Below are positions 8,657 to 17,487 of a DNA stretch of 64,000 nt, piece by piece. The stretch lies in the NCBI GenBank assembly GCA_030148225.1, contig JASBTX010000018.1, positions 1-64,000 of the forward strand, given 5' to 3'. The stretch comes from Paracoccaceae bacterium (GTDB lineage: Bacteria > Pseudomonadota > Alphaproteobacteria > Rhodobacterales > Rhodobacteraceae). Position 1 is the stretch's first letter. Each line of letters opens with the position of its first letter. A model generated the notes under the pieces. The model was not told the origin of the DNA. It saw nothing but the letters and a program-made list of their open reading frames with translations, and made no database searches. The position numbers were made by a program, and so were the translations under genes.

Positions 8657-9691
8657 ATGAGTCGAAACTTGATGCGGAGCAAAAGACGGCAACACGTACT
8701 TTTATTCGTCGGCCTGTTCATAGCCGCGATCAGTCTATGGCTTATTCTGCGACAAGTCTGCCTGTCCTGTATTGGTGAGGCGCTGATCGGCACCGACTTC
8801 CGATACGCCATTCCAGCGTTTGTAGTATATTTCAGCAATATCTCGTTAAGAGCGTCTAGATGGTCGATAATGTGCTCAGCCCCGAACCGGCGGTATACCG
8901 ACCCAAGATTTCTTAAAATATTGTTGGTGTCCTACGCCGTGAACAACATTTTGCCTGCTCGTTTGGGTGAATTTTTCCGAATTGAATACAATCACCGACT
9001 ATCTGACATGACTCGGGGTGAGAGTTTGGCCAAACAATTGGTTGAACGCCTGTTTGACATGTTTGCTCTGGCTGTAGTGTTTTTAATTGCACTTACGGCA
9101 GTCCGGTTTGATTTGCTCTGGAACAACCAGTTGGCCGAAGTACTTATCTCATTTTTGGTCATTCTGGTCATTCTTGTTTTGCTGGTTCTTACATTGCCGC
9201 GACTGCACACAGGTTTGCTTTCTACGTGGATCAATCGCTGGTTCCGACAACACGCGACGTTGCACAGTATCATGGGTAGGCTTGACGAAGAGCGCGTCGC
9301 AATGATCGCGGGACTACGAAAGTTTGAAGCTGCTGCAATCAGCAGAATTTCCGCGTTAACTGCATTGATTTGGGGGCTTGAAGCATTCGCGCTCTATCTG
9401 GTTTGCAAAGCCGTGGGATTTGAGCTCCAAGCAGGAGGCGTAATGCTCCTTTTGTTTCTGTCCGCACTCAGTACGCTCATTCCGACCGCACCCGGTTATT
9501 TGGGGACGTACCAACTCTCGTTTGTCATTGCATTGCAACCGCTTGGCATCAGCCCGGATACTGCGGTTGCGGCGTCGATAATTCAGCTTATTGCAAATAT
9601 CGGCCTTTCAACACTGATCGGTGGAGCGACATACTTTATCCCCGTTCCCCGGCATTCCAAACTTGACAACTCTGCGCCGAACTCTGACTAG
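8657..9691 (+). CDS. Lysylphosphatidylglycerol-synthase-like / flippase-like integral membrane protein
   Basis: The 344-residue product has about eight hydrophobic segments and the motifs of the LPG_synthase_TM (YbhN/UPF0104) family: VNNILPARLGEFFRI, VERLFDMFAL and LIPTAPGYLGTYQLSF. Members sit in the inner membrane and include proteins proposed to move lipid-linked sugars as well as the flippase domain of MprF. In a glycan island a role in lipid or lipid-linked sugar transport is a reasonable inference. It starts a plus-strand block with the two SDR genes that follow, divergent to the radical SAM gene across a 186-bp AT-rich gap. Confidence 0.85.
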   Translation: MSRNLMRSKRRQHVLLFVGLFIAAISLWLILRQVCLSCIGEALIGTDFRYAIPAFVVYFSNISLRASRWSIMCSAPNRRYTDPRFLKILLVSYAVNNILPARLGEFFRIEYNHRLSDMTRGESLAKQLVERLFDMFALAVVFLIALTAVRFDLLWNNQLAEVLISFLVILVILVLLVLTLPRLHTGLLSTWINRWFRQHATLHSIMGRLDEERVAMIAGLRKFEAAAISRISALTALIWGLEAFALYLVCKAVGFELQAGGVMLLLFLSALSTLIPTAPGYLGTYQLSFVIALQPLGISPDTAVAASIIQLIANIGLSTLIGGATYFIPVPRHSKLDNSAPNSD

Positions 9692-9719
9692 GGTGCGTAA
9701 ATCTTCGACTGGATCGCGT

Positions 9720-10715
9720 ATGAATGGCCTTGGTGTAAACCCTGAATACTGGCGTGGAAAATCCGTTCTGGTTACCGGTGCAACTGGATTTCTCGGCGGT
9801 TGGATCGTCAGGAGGTTGCTCGACTATGGCTCTACGGTGATCGTGGTCGTTCGCGGAGAACGTCCCGAGAGCCAGTATCATCTGGACAATTTGGCACCGC
9901 GCTGTGTTGAGTATCGGGGGTCGGTGCATGATCCGGACCTGATCGCACAGATATTTCGAGAGCATGACATAAGTGCAGTCATTCACACAGCCGCGAATGC
10001 CGATGTAAACAATGCGCTGGACAACCCGGTCGACAATTTCCGAAGCGCAATAGACAGTACGATGCTCCTGTTGGAAGAAGCGCGAAGGCTAGACGGATCA
10101 TGTACGGTTGTTGTGTCTTCTTCGGACAAGGCATACGGGCCGCAACCTACCCCCTACAAAGAATCTGCTGCGCTGAGGCCCTATCATCCCTACGAGGTTG
10201 CAAAAGCATCTCAGGACCTCATGACACAAAGCTATGGCAAGGTATTTGGCCTGCCGGTTGCGGTAACGCGCTGCGGGAATTATTTCGGTGGCTGGGACTT
10301 CAACTGGACTCGCATTATTCCTGGAACAATCCGGAGCGTATTGGATCAGGAAGATATCATTTTGCGATCCGACGGAAAATTTACCCGTGATTTCCTGTAT
10401 ATCGAAGATGCAGTGGATATTCAGCTCGGACTGTCGGAAAAACTTGCTATCGATCCTAAATTGCACGGTGAACCCTACAATTTCTCGCTCGAGGTCGATG
10501 TCGAGATAATCGATCTGGTAAACAAGATCAAAGACAAGATGGATGCCAACTCGCGTGTCGTTGTCAATGCCAATGCGCGCGCAGAGATTGCATTGATGCG
10601 CGTTGATTCAAACAAAGCGCGCAGTCAGTTGGGATGGGTTCCGAGATTTCCTCTCGATGAGGCGCTGTCTCATTCCATCGACTGGTACCGCGACTACCTG
10701 GCGAAAAACAAATAG
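9720..10715 (+). CDS. CDP-glucose 4,6-dehydratase-like extended SDR
   Basis: I start at the ATG at 9720 (MNGLGVNPEYWRGK), 28 bp after the previous stop; the longer ORF overlaps the membrane-protein gene. The product has 331 residues. GATGFLGGWIVRRL binds NAD(P), SSSDKAYG carries the Ser/Thr and the DK typical of CDP-glucose and related dehydratases, and HPYEVAK holds the catalytic YxxxK. GNYFGGWDFNWTRIIPG matches the substrate loop of RfbG-type enzymes. It probably converts a CDP- or other NDP-hexose to the 4-keto-6-deoxy sugar, the entry to deoxysugar synthesis. The epimerase-like gene follows 32 bp downstream. Confidence 0.87.
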   Translation: MNGLGVNPEYWRGKSVLVTGATGFLGGWIVRRLLDYGSTVIVVVRGERPESQYHLDNLAPRCVEYRGSVHDPDLIAQIFREHDISAVIHTAANADVNNALDNPVDNFRSAIDSTMLLLEEARRLDGSCTVVVSSSDKAYGPQPTPYKESAALRPYHPYEVAKASQDLMTQSYGKVFGLPVAVTRCGNYFGGWDFNWTRIIPGTIRSVLDQEDIILRSDGKFTRDFLYIEDAVDIQLGLSEKLAIDPKLHGEPYNFSLEVDVEIIDLVNKIKDKMDANSRVVVNANARAEIALMRVDSNKARSQLGWVPRFPLDEALSHSIDWYRDYLAKNK

Positions 10716-10747
10716 TCCAACCGAAGCTATAGCAAAGGACCGCTCAA

Positions 10748-11785
10748 ATGCGATTTCTTGTAACCGGACATTGCGGCTATATCGGGCCGGTGCTGATCAG
10801 ACTTCTGCACGAAGCCGGGCATTCTGTTGTCGGTTTTGACACAGGGTATTTCCGCGATCTGATCGAGAACGCGCCTGAGTCCTGTTTCCCCGATGAGGAA
10901 ATTCGTAAAGATATTCGCGACATAGAACAAAGTGATTTCAAAGGTATAGATGCTGTTGTTCACCTCGCAGCACTGTCGAATGATCCTTTGGGTGAAATGG
11001 TTGAGAAGCAAACCCACGAGATCAATACCGTCGGAACTATTCGATGTGCGCAGGCGGCCAAATTGGCAGGAGTGGAGAGATTTGTTTTTGCTTCATCCTG
11101 CTCGATTTACGGTGCCTCAGGGGACGCAAAAACACCCTTGGACGAGAATGCGCCGCTGGCGCCCGTTTCGGCATATGCCGTTTCAAAGGTGGATTCTGAA
11201 GCAGCACTTCAACAACTGAAGGACGACAGCTTTTTCCCGGTCATGCTCAGAAACGCAACGGCCTACGGCGTTAGCCCGCGCATGCGCCTTGATTTGGTGG
11301 TCGCCAATCTTATGGCTTCGGGCTATGCAACGGGTACGATCAAAGTTCTGTCGGATGGCACGCCTTGGCGCCCGCTTGTTCATATCGAAGACATTTCGCG
11401 GGCTGCGCATTGCGCAGGAACCGCTGATCGAAATCTTTTTGAACATAACGTGTTCAATATCGGTGCGCGTGATTGCAACTATACAGTTGCAGACATCGCC
11501 AAAGCCGTCGCCGCTGAACTCCCCGGATGCAAAACCGAAATTACCGGCGAGGCGGGAAATGACCCCAGGTCCTACAGGGTTGATTTTTCGCGAGCGTTGA
11601 ACGGGTTGCCCGCATTTGAGCCTCAATGGAACGTGGAAAAAGGCGCGAAAGAGACGCTTGAATGGTTAAAGGCACACCCGGCTGATCTGGAACGACTTTT
11701 CGGACCTGATTTCATTCGTTTGAAACATCTTCGCAAGCTTTCTGACAACGGTCAGATCGACGAGGAATTCAGATGGGCTGTCTGA
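10748..11785 (+). CDS. NAD-dependent epimerase/dehydratase family protein (extended SDR)
   Basis: The 345-residue product starts directly with the Rossmann motif (MRFLVTGHCGYIGPVLIRLL). SSCSIYG and YAVSKVDSE give the Ser and YxxxK of the active site. GDPRSYRVDFSRA near the end is typical of the C-terminal substrate domain of sugar epimerases and reductases. AAAGGA lies about 9 bases before the ATG. It probably acts after the dehydratase, reducing or epimerising the 4-keto sugar. The exact reaction cannot be assigned. It is the last gene of the plus-strand block and ends 20 bp before the convergent membrane-protein gene. Confidence 0.85.
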   Translation: MRFLVTGHCGYIGPVLIRLLHEAGHSVVGFDTGYFRDLIENAPESCFPDEEIRKDIRDIEQSDFKGIDAVVHLAALSNDPLGEMVEKQTHEINTVGTIRCAQAAKLAGVERFVFASSCSIYGASGDAKTPLDENAPLAPVSAYAVSKVDSEAALQQLKDDSFFPVMLRNATAYGVSPRMRLDLVVANLMASGYATGTIKVLSDGTPWRPLVHIEDISRAAHCAGTADRNLFEHNVFNIGARDCNYTVADIAKAVAAELPGCKTEITGEAGNDPRSYRVDFSRALNGLPAFEPQWNVEKGAKETLEWLKAHPADLERLFGPDFIRLKHLRKLSDNGQIDEEFRWAV

Positions 11786-11805
11786 GTCTGAAAAACAGGT
11801 ATCGA

Positions 11806-13899
11806 TTAATATAGGGTCGGACGCTGATATAGCATTTCAAAGCTCTCCACCCCTTTTGGAACAAATACGACGACCTGCCCGAGATTGGCGGCGGCCCATT
11901 CAAGCGATTGCCCGCCCGATGCAGTTACTGACCACCATGGAAGGGGCGGGGCGTTGACAATAATCGCGCCGCCTGTTGCGACAGGAATATCAATCTGAAA
12001 CCCATCTGGTATCAGTGCAGTTGCAAGTGAACCCGCATCGATCGAATTTGGTGCAATAGCATCATCGGGCATTGTCGTGCGAATGGCCGCGTCCCCAAGC
12101 GGGGCGTTTTCGCGGATGTGATCTACAAATTCGTCGAAATTTGAATCAGCTGCAAAGGACGTCACGCTTGTTGCAGGATATGCACGTGGAAAAGGGTTTG
12201 GAAGTTCGTAGACAAAAATGTCCGGAGCCTTCCCGATTGCGGATATTGGCTGCTGAACCTGCGGTCCAGAGATTTTTGCAAGACCGTTTGTTTCAAGCTG
12301 CTTGAAACTCAGAATATAGCCAACGTTCGCGACCCTGAGCATATCCAGATTCAAATCGCGAGATATATCGTAGGCTTCGCAACAGGTGTTGAATTCGGCG
12401 CGAAACGGCAGGCCCGGGTTGTAGGCATGTGCCGGCATGTCCGTTTCGAGGATGAGTTCGCGCCAAAATTCGTAGGTCGACTTTGGGACAATCGTCGAAA
12501 TGCCATCAAAGCTTGATAATCCATAAGACACAGAGCTGTTGGGATCATAGCCGGTCGGAATGCCGACGACACGCGCATTCCGATTTTCGAACCAGTCCGG
12601 GTTTTGGAGATTGGAAATCTGTTCAAGGCGCGACAGGTTCCCGCGCGTTTTCATGTGCAGAACGGTATTCACCTTGAAAACGAACACCATTGCCAGCGCG
12701 ACGGAAATGCAGATTGCCGCTGGCAAATGCCCGTTGTCGGTGCGGACATCCATTCGAAGGCAAGCGGCAGCGGCGGCCGAAAGCATGACCATCGCGAAAG
12801 CACAATATTCCACATACCAACGGTAAGAGGTAAGAAAATCAAGTCCAATCTCACCCCATGGCACGGCCACAAGAAACGGCGTAATTATGCCCATTATCAA
12901 CGACATGGACCCTGCAATAAATATTTGCCGGTTCTTGAATCGTGTCGCCTGAACGAACGTGTAGATCAGCGGGACAAAGTAGGGCCAGCTTCCTGCATTG
13001 TAGGTCATCCGGAAGTTGAACATCCACTGTAGCTGGAATTTCAGATATCCGGCAAAATCGCCAAACATCGCAACTGATGGCGCGTCTGGTCGGCTGCTTT
13101 GCGGAACCATTTGAACCATGCCGACAATTGCCTCGGCAAAATTGGCGACCCATAGGATCGACATCAAAACGAGACCAAGAAAATACAAAACTACGTTGTT
13201 CGGTCTATGCCACACTGCCAGTGAAATTGCCGAAATCCACAGCCCGATCAGCCAGAAGAATGGATCGGCAAACAAAATGTAAAACAAGGCCACAAGGAAA
13301 AAAATGATGATGGGCCTTGCCTTAAATTCAAGGCGACAAAGGGCAAGCAAGACCAGGGGGATCGCGGCAATGGACACCCCGTAAAGGAATGTTAGGGACG
13401 TCGTGACATCAAAGCCTGCTGAAAAAAGCGCGCCAAATCCGAATGCGGCAAGGCGCGGCGTATGAAATCTTTTTCTGGCAAAGAGATATACTGACCACAG
13501 CGCAACAGACGTCACCAATATGCGCATCAGCACCACAACGAGCCAAAGCGGCATGACTTCAGACATCCAAAGCCGCCCAGAATAAATCGCGCCGCCTATT
13601 CGCCCCAGCGAGTACCGATCAACACCGCCCATCAATTCATGCAGAAAGAGCGCGTCCCGGTTATCCGCAAGATACGGGAAATAGCCAAGGAACATGAACT
13701 CGCCATCACCCCACTCCAACCGACTGAACGGGCCGAGCAGAATGCTGTCGCCCTGAACAACGAATATCCATAGTATCGACAGAATAGTGATGAAGTTCTT
13801 GCTGTCAGGAATGCTCATCGATCTGGAGACAATCGACAAGGAAAGATAGGCCGCAACAAGAACTATGTAGGGCGCCCAACCGAGCGCGAATGCGATCAC
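11806..13899 (-). CDS. Large polytopic membrane protein, GT-C/YfhO-like
   Basis: The 697-residue product (GTG start at 13899, AGGA upstream) has roughly ten or more hydrophobic segments in its first 430 residues, followed by a soluble C-terminal part. That part contains LRVANVGYILSF and NPFPRAYPAT, which resemble the periplasmic domain of YfhO-type glycosyltransferases. WGDGEFMF early in the first loop has acidic residues where GT-C enzymes carry a catalytic Asp. I infer a glycosyltransferase using a polyprenyl-linked sugar on the periplasmic side. It is the last gene of a four-gene minus-strand operon, 25 bp after the C-methyltransferase. Confidence 0.75.
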   Translation of the reverse strand: MIAFALGWAPYIVLVAAYLSLSIVSRSMSIPDSKNFITILSILWIFVVQGDSILLGPFSRLEWGDGEFMFLGYFPYLADNRDALFLHELMGGVDRYSLGRIGGAIYSGRLWMSEVMPLWLVVVLMRILVTSVALWSVYLFARKRFHTPRLAAFGFGALFSAGFDVTTSLTFLYGVSIAAIPLVLLALCRLEFKARPIIIFFLVALFYILFADPFFWLIGLWISAISLAVWHRPNNVVLYFLGLVLMSILWVANFAEAIVGMVQMVPQSSRPDAPSVAMFGDFAGYLKFQLQWMFNFRMTYNAGSWPYFVPLIYTFVQATRFKNRQIFIAGSMSLIMGIITPFLVAVPWGEIGLDFLTSYRWYVEYCAFAMVMLSAAAAACLRMDVRTDNGHLPAAICISVALAMVFVFKVNTVLHMKTRGNLSRLEQISNLQNPDWFENRNARVVGIPTGYDPNSSVSYGLSSFDGISTIVPKSTYEFWRELILETDMPAHAYNPGLPFRAEFNTCCEAYDISRDLNLDMLRVANVGYILSFKQLETNGLAKISGPQVQQPISAIGKAPDIFVYELPNPFPRAYPATSVTSFAADSNFDEFVDHIRENAPLGDAAIRTTMPDDAIAPNSIDAGSLATALIPDGFQIDIPVATGGAIIVNAPPLPWWSVTASGGQSLEWAAANLGQVVVFVPKGVESFEMLYQRPTLY

Positions 13900-13924
13900 A
13901 TCCCAATCCTCGATGCCATCGACA

Positions 13925-15187
13925 TCAGGGCTCCAATATTTTTATTTCCGGAAGTGGGAGCACGAATTTCGAGGTCAGTCCGCGTGAGCGCAGGTCCTGG
14001 CTGATCGGTTCCCAGTAGTGCCATGCGAGAAGCAGAACATAGTCGGGTTGTTCAGAAAACAAGATCGCGTTGTCGACCACAGGTTGGTGCAATCCAGGCA
14101 AATGCCGCCCCAGTTTGAGCGAGGTCGGTTGCTCGGCAAGATAGGGCATGAGATCCTTACCGAGACCGACGAAGTTCAACAAGGTGCTGGCGCGACCCGG
14201 GCAGGAATTGCCGACGAATCTCTGGCCGTTTTTCTCGGCAGTAAGCGCGAGATTGTATAGATCGCGTTTGCACTGGATGGCTTTCTGCCGGAACCTGTCA
14301 TAAACAGCGCCTTCATAAAGCCCGGCACTGCGCTCCTCGGCGATCAGATTTAATAGGTTCTGGGACACGGACGATGCATTTTTTCTGGCGACATACATCC
14401 TCACTGAGCCGCCATAGCTGGCAACACGATGTGCGTCGACGACTTCGAGACCGTAGTAATTGAAAAGCTTCACAACCGGTTTGATCGAGTAAGATCTCAG
14501 GTGCTCATGGTATATTGAATCGAATTGCACACCTTCGACAATGTCCAGTAGATAATGGTTTTCGAGGACAAAGACACCGTCTTCGTCCAACAGCTTTTCG
14601 ACGCCCCGGGTGATATCACCCAGATTGGCCGTATGCGCGAACATATTTGTGGCCGTTATGATCTTCGCCTTGCCATGCTGTGCAACGATTTCTTCGGCGA
14701 CCCTTTCGGAAAAGAAATCCTGAACCGAGTCTATATTATCCTGTATGGCGATCTGGGCGATATTTGTCGGTTCTACACCCAGGACGCGCATGCCCTGCCT
14801 TTTGAAACCTTTCAGGAGTGTTCCATCGTTTGAGCCGATATCGACGACAAGCGAATCTTTTGGTGTACTTTGTCGCTCAACGACATCAACAGACAGACGC
14901 TGAAGATGGTTGAACAGCTCTCGGGTGATCCCGCTGCGATAGGGGTATTCGGGATAATAAACGACATCGCCCGGAACGACGTAGTCCAGCTGCACAAGAC
15001 TGCAATCCAGACAACGCACAAGATGGAGTGGGTATGATGTTTCGGGCTCTTTTAACTGCTCGGGTGTTAACAACGAGTCGCAAAGCGGCTGATGACCCAG
15101 ATCGATAACCGAAGCAAGGTTTCTTGATCCACAAATCTGGCATTCTTCGATCCAGCCCGGGGAAAGATCATGATTGGGAATGTCCAT
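13925..15187 (-). CDS. SAM-dependent sugar C-methyltransferase (TylCIII-like)
   Basis: I start at the ATG at 15187 (MDIPNHDLSPGW) because GGAGG lies 5 bases upstream; the track start is a TTG overlapping that site. The product has 420 residues. The N-terminal zinc-binding part has CQICG and CLDC, the middle has the SAM site (VVDIGSNDGTLL, then GVEPTNIAQ), and FDSIYHEHLRSYS and GRASTLLNFVG match NDP-hexose 3-C-methyltransferases. Such enzymes add a branch methyl to a keto deoxysugar. Together with the dehydratase and nucleotidyltransferase it suggests a branched-chain deoxysugar. The gene is third in the minus-strand operon that starts with the GT2 at 17229. Confidence 0.87.
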   Translation of the reverse strand: MDIPNHDLSPGWIEECQICGSRNLASVIDLGHQPLCDSLLTPEQLKEPETSYPLHLVRCLDCSLVQLDYVVPGDVVYYPEYPYRSGITRELFNHLQRLSVDVVERQSTPKDSLVVDIGSNDGTLLKGFKRQGMRVLGVEPTNIAQIAIQDNIDSVQDFFSERVAEEIVAQHGKAKIITATNMFAHTANLGDITRGVEKLLDEDGVFVLENHYLLDIVEGVQFDSIYHEHLRSYSIKPVVKLFNYYGLEVVDAHRVASYGGSVRMYVARKNASSVSQNLLNLIAEERSAGLYEGAVYDRFRQKAIQCKRDLYNLALTAEKNGQRFVGNSCPGRASTLLNFVGLGKDLMPYLAEQPTSLKLGRHLPGLHQPVVDNAILFSEQPDYVLLLAWHYWEPISQDLRSRGLTSKFVLPLPEIKILEP

Positions 15188-15223
15188 AGCTGCCTCCAAT
15201 TTCCCGCAAACAAAATCGTGCTC

Positions 15224-16243
15224 TTACGGGTGCGATATTTCCGATATTTTGTTCAGTAGTTGCTGTACCTTCAACCCCTCGGAAAATGAAGGTTTCATTT
15301 CTGTTCCCGAGCGAATTGAATCGATAAAACGTTGTGCCAATCTGGATACAGGGGCAACCCGTTGATCTGTTTCTGCATTCAGTTTCGGCAGGTCACATTC
15401 GTAGGCGACATGTTCCTCCCGATCAGAGCCTGATCTGCATAGTGACAACTCGAAACCCATGTAACCTTTGTTTGCATTGACCAGAGAAATCCGACCCTGT
15501 TCACAATAGAAATCCAGTCGATGTCCAATTCCGGCTGCTGTGTCGTTCGAAAGGATCGCGGCACCGACCGCGCCGTTTTCAAATTCGAAAGAGATATTGG
15601 CAAAAGTTTCACCGGGGGCAAAATGTCCTTCCCGTCGTGTCAGATTGGCCGAAGTGATCGTAAACGGGCCACAAAACCACTCCAGATAATGAAGACTATG
15701 CGAACCAAAATGTGAAACCACGCCTCCGCCATGCGCAGAATTTGTTTTCCAGCCCGTGATGCTTCGCGCATTGTCAAAACTCTGACCAGTCCACGTGACA
15801 ACAACATAACTGATCTTTCCCAGTTCGTGCTGGTGCAAAAGCGCCTTGCATTTGCGCCAGGCAGGGTGTTCCGGAAACTGGAAGTCCACTGCGGTCACTA
15901 CCGAATTGGTTTTGGCAATGAGAGAGAGTTCTTCTGCGGCATCCAGATCAACTGCAAGCGGTTTTTCGGCAAATACCGGCAAGCCGCTCTTCAGGCAGGA
16001 CAAAGCGATGGTTTGCTGTGCAAGGGGCGGGACCGCCAGCACAGCAATATCGAACTCGTCAGAACCGAGCGCGGCCCGCCAGTCTTCAAACCTGTTCCTG
16101 ACACCGTATTTTTGCGCGGCCGCCGCCAGCCGTTCGGATGATGTGGCCGTGATCGAGGTAACTTCCACCCCTTCAGCCAGTTGAAAAGCGGGGATGAGGC
16201 AGTATGCGCCGTAGCCTGCGCCGAACACTCCGACGCGCGTCAT
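15224..16243 (-). CDS. Gfo/Idh/MocA-family oxidoreductase (second copy)
   Basis: The 339-residue product has the N-terminal NAD(P) site (VGVFGAGYGAYCLIPAF), FAEKPLAVDLDAAEEL with the EKP motif, and HGGGVVSHFGSHSLHYLEW, a loop often seen in family members with sugar or imine substrates. It starts at an ATG overlapping the GT2 stop by 4 bases (ATGA), so the two are translationally coupled. I infer a keto-sugar reductase or dehydrogenase in the same pathway as the C-methyltransferase. It is clearly distinct in sequence from the copy at 6394. Confidence 0.85.
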   Translation of the reverse strand: MTRVGVFGAGYGAYCLIPAFQLAEGVEVTSITATSSERLAAAAQKYGVRNRFEDWRAALGSDEFDIAVLAVPPLAQQTIALSCLKSGLPVFAEKPLAVDLDAAEELSLIAKTNSVVTAVDFQFPEHPAWRKCKALLHQHELGKISYVVVTWTGQSFDNARSITGWKTNSAHGGGVVSHFGSHSLHYLEWFCGPFTITSANLTRREGHFAPGETFANISFEFENGAVGAAILSNDTAAGIGHRLDFYCEQGRISLVNANKGYMGFELSLCRSGSDREEHVAYECDLPKLNAETDQRVAPVSRLAQRFIDSIRSGTEMKPSFSEGLKVQQLLNKISEISHP

Positions 16244-17229
16244 GCCTTTGAGCGGCTCTTTGTCCGCTTTGTCTTTTCGGTCGATTTGTCAAAGTTTAGA
16301 CGCTTGGCTTCAAGTACTTTTGATCCAAAGCGGACCTGCCCGTGGATGGAAAGAATGTACTCTCCCAAAATGCCGAGAAACAGAAACTGAACCCCTGAAA
16401 AGAGAAAGAAAGCGACGATCAGAGTTGAGATTCCGGGCTGCAGTGATGGATTGTCGCTCAAAAGTATCAGCAACATGTTTACGATACCGTACAAAATACT
16501 GCCGATCGACAGCATGAGGCCAAAAACGGTCATCAGTCGGATCGGCGTTGTGGTGAACGTGAACAATCCGTTCAGCGCAATATCCACCAGCGTCAGAAAC
16601 CGATTTTTGGAGAATCCTGTTTTACGTGCACGGACGAAGTAGGGAACACTATATGGTCGATGGCCGGCGTATGCGATGAGGCCTCGGATATACGGATCGT
16701 GATCATCATATGCGATCAGCGCCTCCACGACAGAAATGTCAACAAGCTGAAATTCTCCGACATCAACCGGAATATCAATGTTTGAGACTAGCTTTACCGA
16801 ACGGTAAAAAAGCCGTCTGAGATTGTGAAACACAAAACCTTCGTCGCGATTTTCCCGAACGCCCTGCACCACTTTGTGGCCTTTTTCCCAATGCATTACG
16901 AACTCGGCGATCAATTCTGGCGGATCCTGTAGATCAACGGCCATCATCACGAGCACTGCATCGCCAGTTGCCGACTTGAGCGCATTGTATACTGATCGCA
17001 ATGGTCCCACGTTGCGTGCATTCACGATCACGCGGACATTGGGATCTTCAGCTGCAATTTGCTCCAGAATTTGCGGCGTGTCATCGGTGGAGGCATTGTC
17101 AGCAAAGATATGCTCCAAATCGTAGCCAGGGAGTTTTTCTTCAAATACCCGGGCCACCGCCTCGTGGCATATTTCGACATTGCTACCTTCATTGAAACAA
17201 GGTGAAATTACGGTGATTTTCTTTTTCAT
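16240..17229 (-). CDS. Family 2 glycosyltransferase, DPM1/GtrB-like, with two C-terminal membrane helices
   Basis: The 329-residue product has a GT-A domain (VISPCFNEGSNVEICHEAV, FADNASTDDT, MMAVDLQDPPELI with the DxD-like motif) and two hydrophobic segments near 230-300, as in GtrB/ArnC-type polyprenyl-phosphate glycosyltransferases. These load a sugar on undecaprenyl phosphate for later transfer outside, which fits the GT-C-like protein in the same operon. The C-terminus is strongly basic (KTKRTKSRSKA). It is the first gene of its operon, and 258 bp separate it from the VWA gene. Confidence 0.9.
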   Translation of the reverse strand: MKKKITVISPCFNEGSNVEICHEAVARVFEEKLPGYDLEHIFADNASTDDTPQILEQIAAEDPNVRVIVNARNVGPLRSVYNALKSATGDAVLVMMAVDLQDPPELIAEFVMHWEKGHKVVQGVRENRDEGFVFHNLRRLFYRSVKLVSNIDIPVDVGEFQLVDISVVEALIAYDDHDPYIRGLIAYAGHRPYSVPYFVRARKTGFSKNRFLTLVDIALNGLFTFTTTPIRLMTVFGLMLSIGSILYGIVNMLLILLSDNPSLQPGISTLIVAFFLFSGVQFLFLGILGEYILSIHGQVRFGSKVLEAKRLNFDKSTEKTKRTKSRSKA

Positions 17230-17487
17230 TTCCTGCGACTTTCAAGCCGGATGCATTCGTTGTCGGTTAAGAAAAATTGACCGGACCAATTGCAAACAAT
17301 TGGCAAATTCTTCGCATCATTTACCACTAGCATCAAGAGTGCCGGGCGGGACAGGACGCGCATAATGGCCCATCGGGGATGACACGAATCGATGTGTTGC
17401 GTAAGCTTGGCCTCACGGGGCTCGGAATTCGGGCATGCCGGGTCCAGCCTGAAATATCGCGATCTGCTCGTGATAAGGAGTGCTGCC
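17230..17487. promoter_or_regulatory. Divergent intergenic region between glycan island and secreted-protein operon
   Basis: This 258-bp gap separates the GT2 gene (minus) from the VWA gene (plus), so promoters for both operons should lie here. The base composition shifts from AT-rich to GC-rich across it. I see no clear palindrome or promoter pair. Confidence 0.4.
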
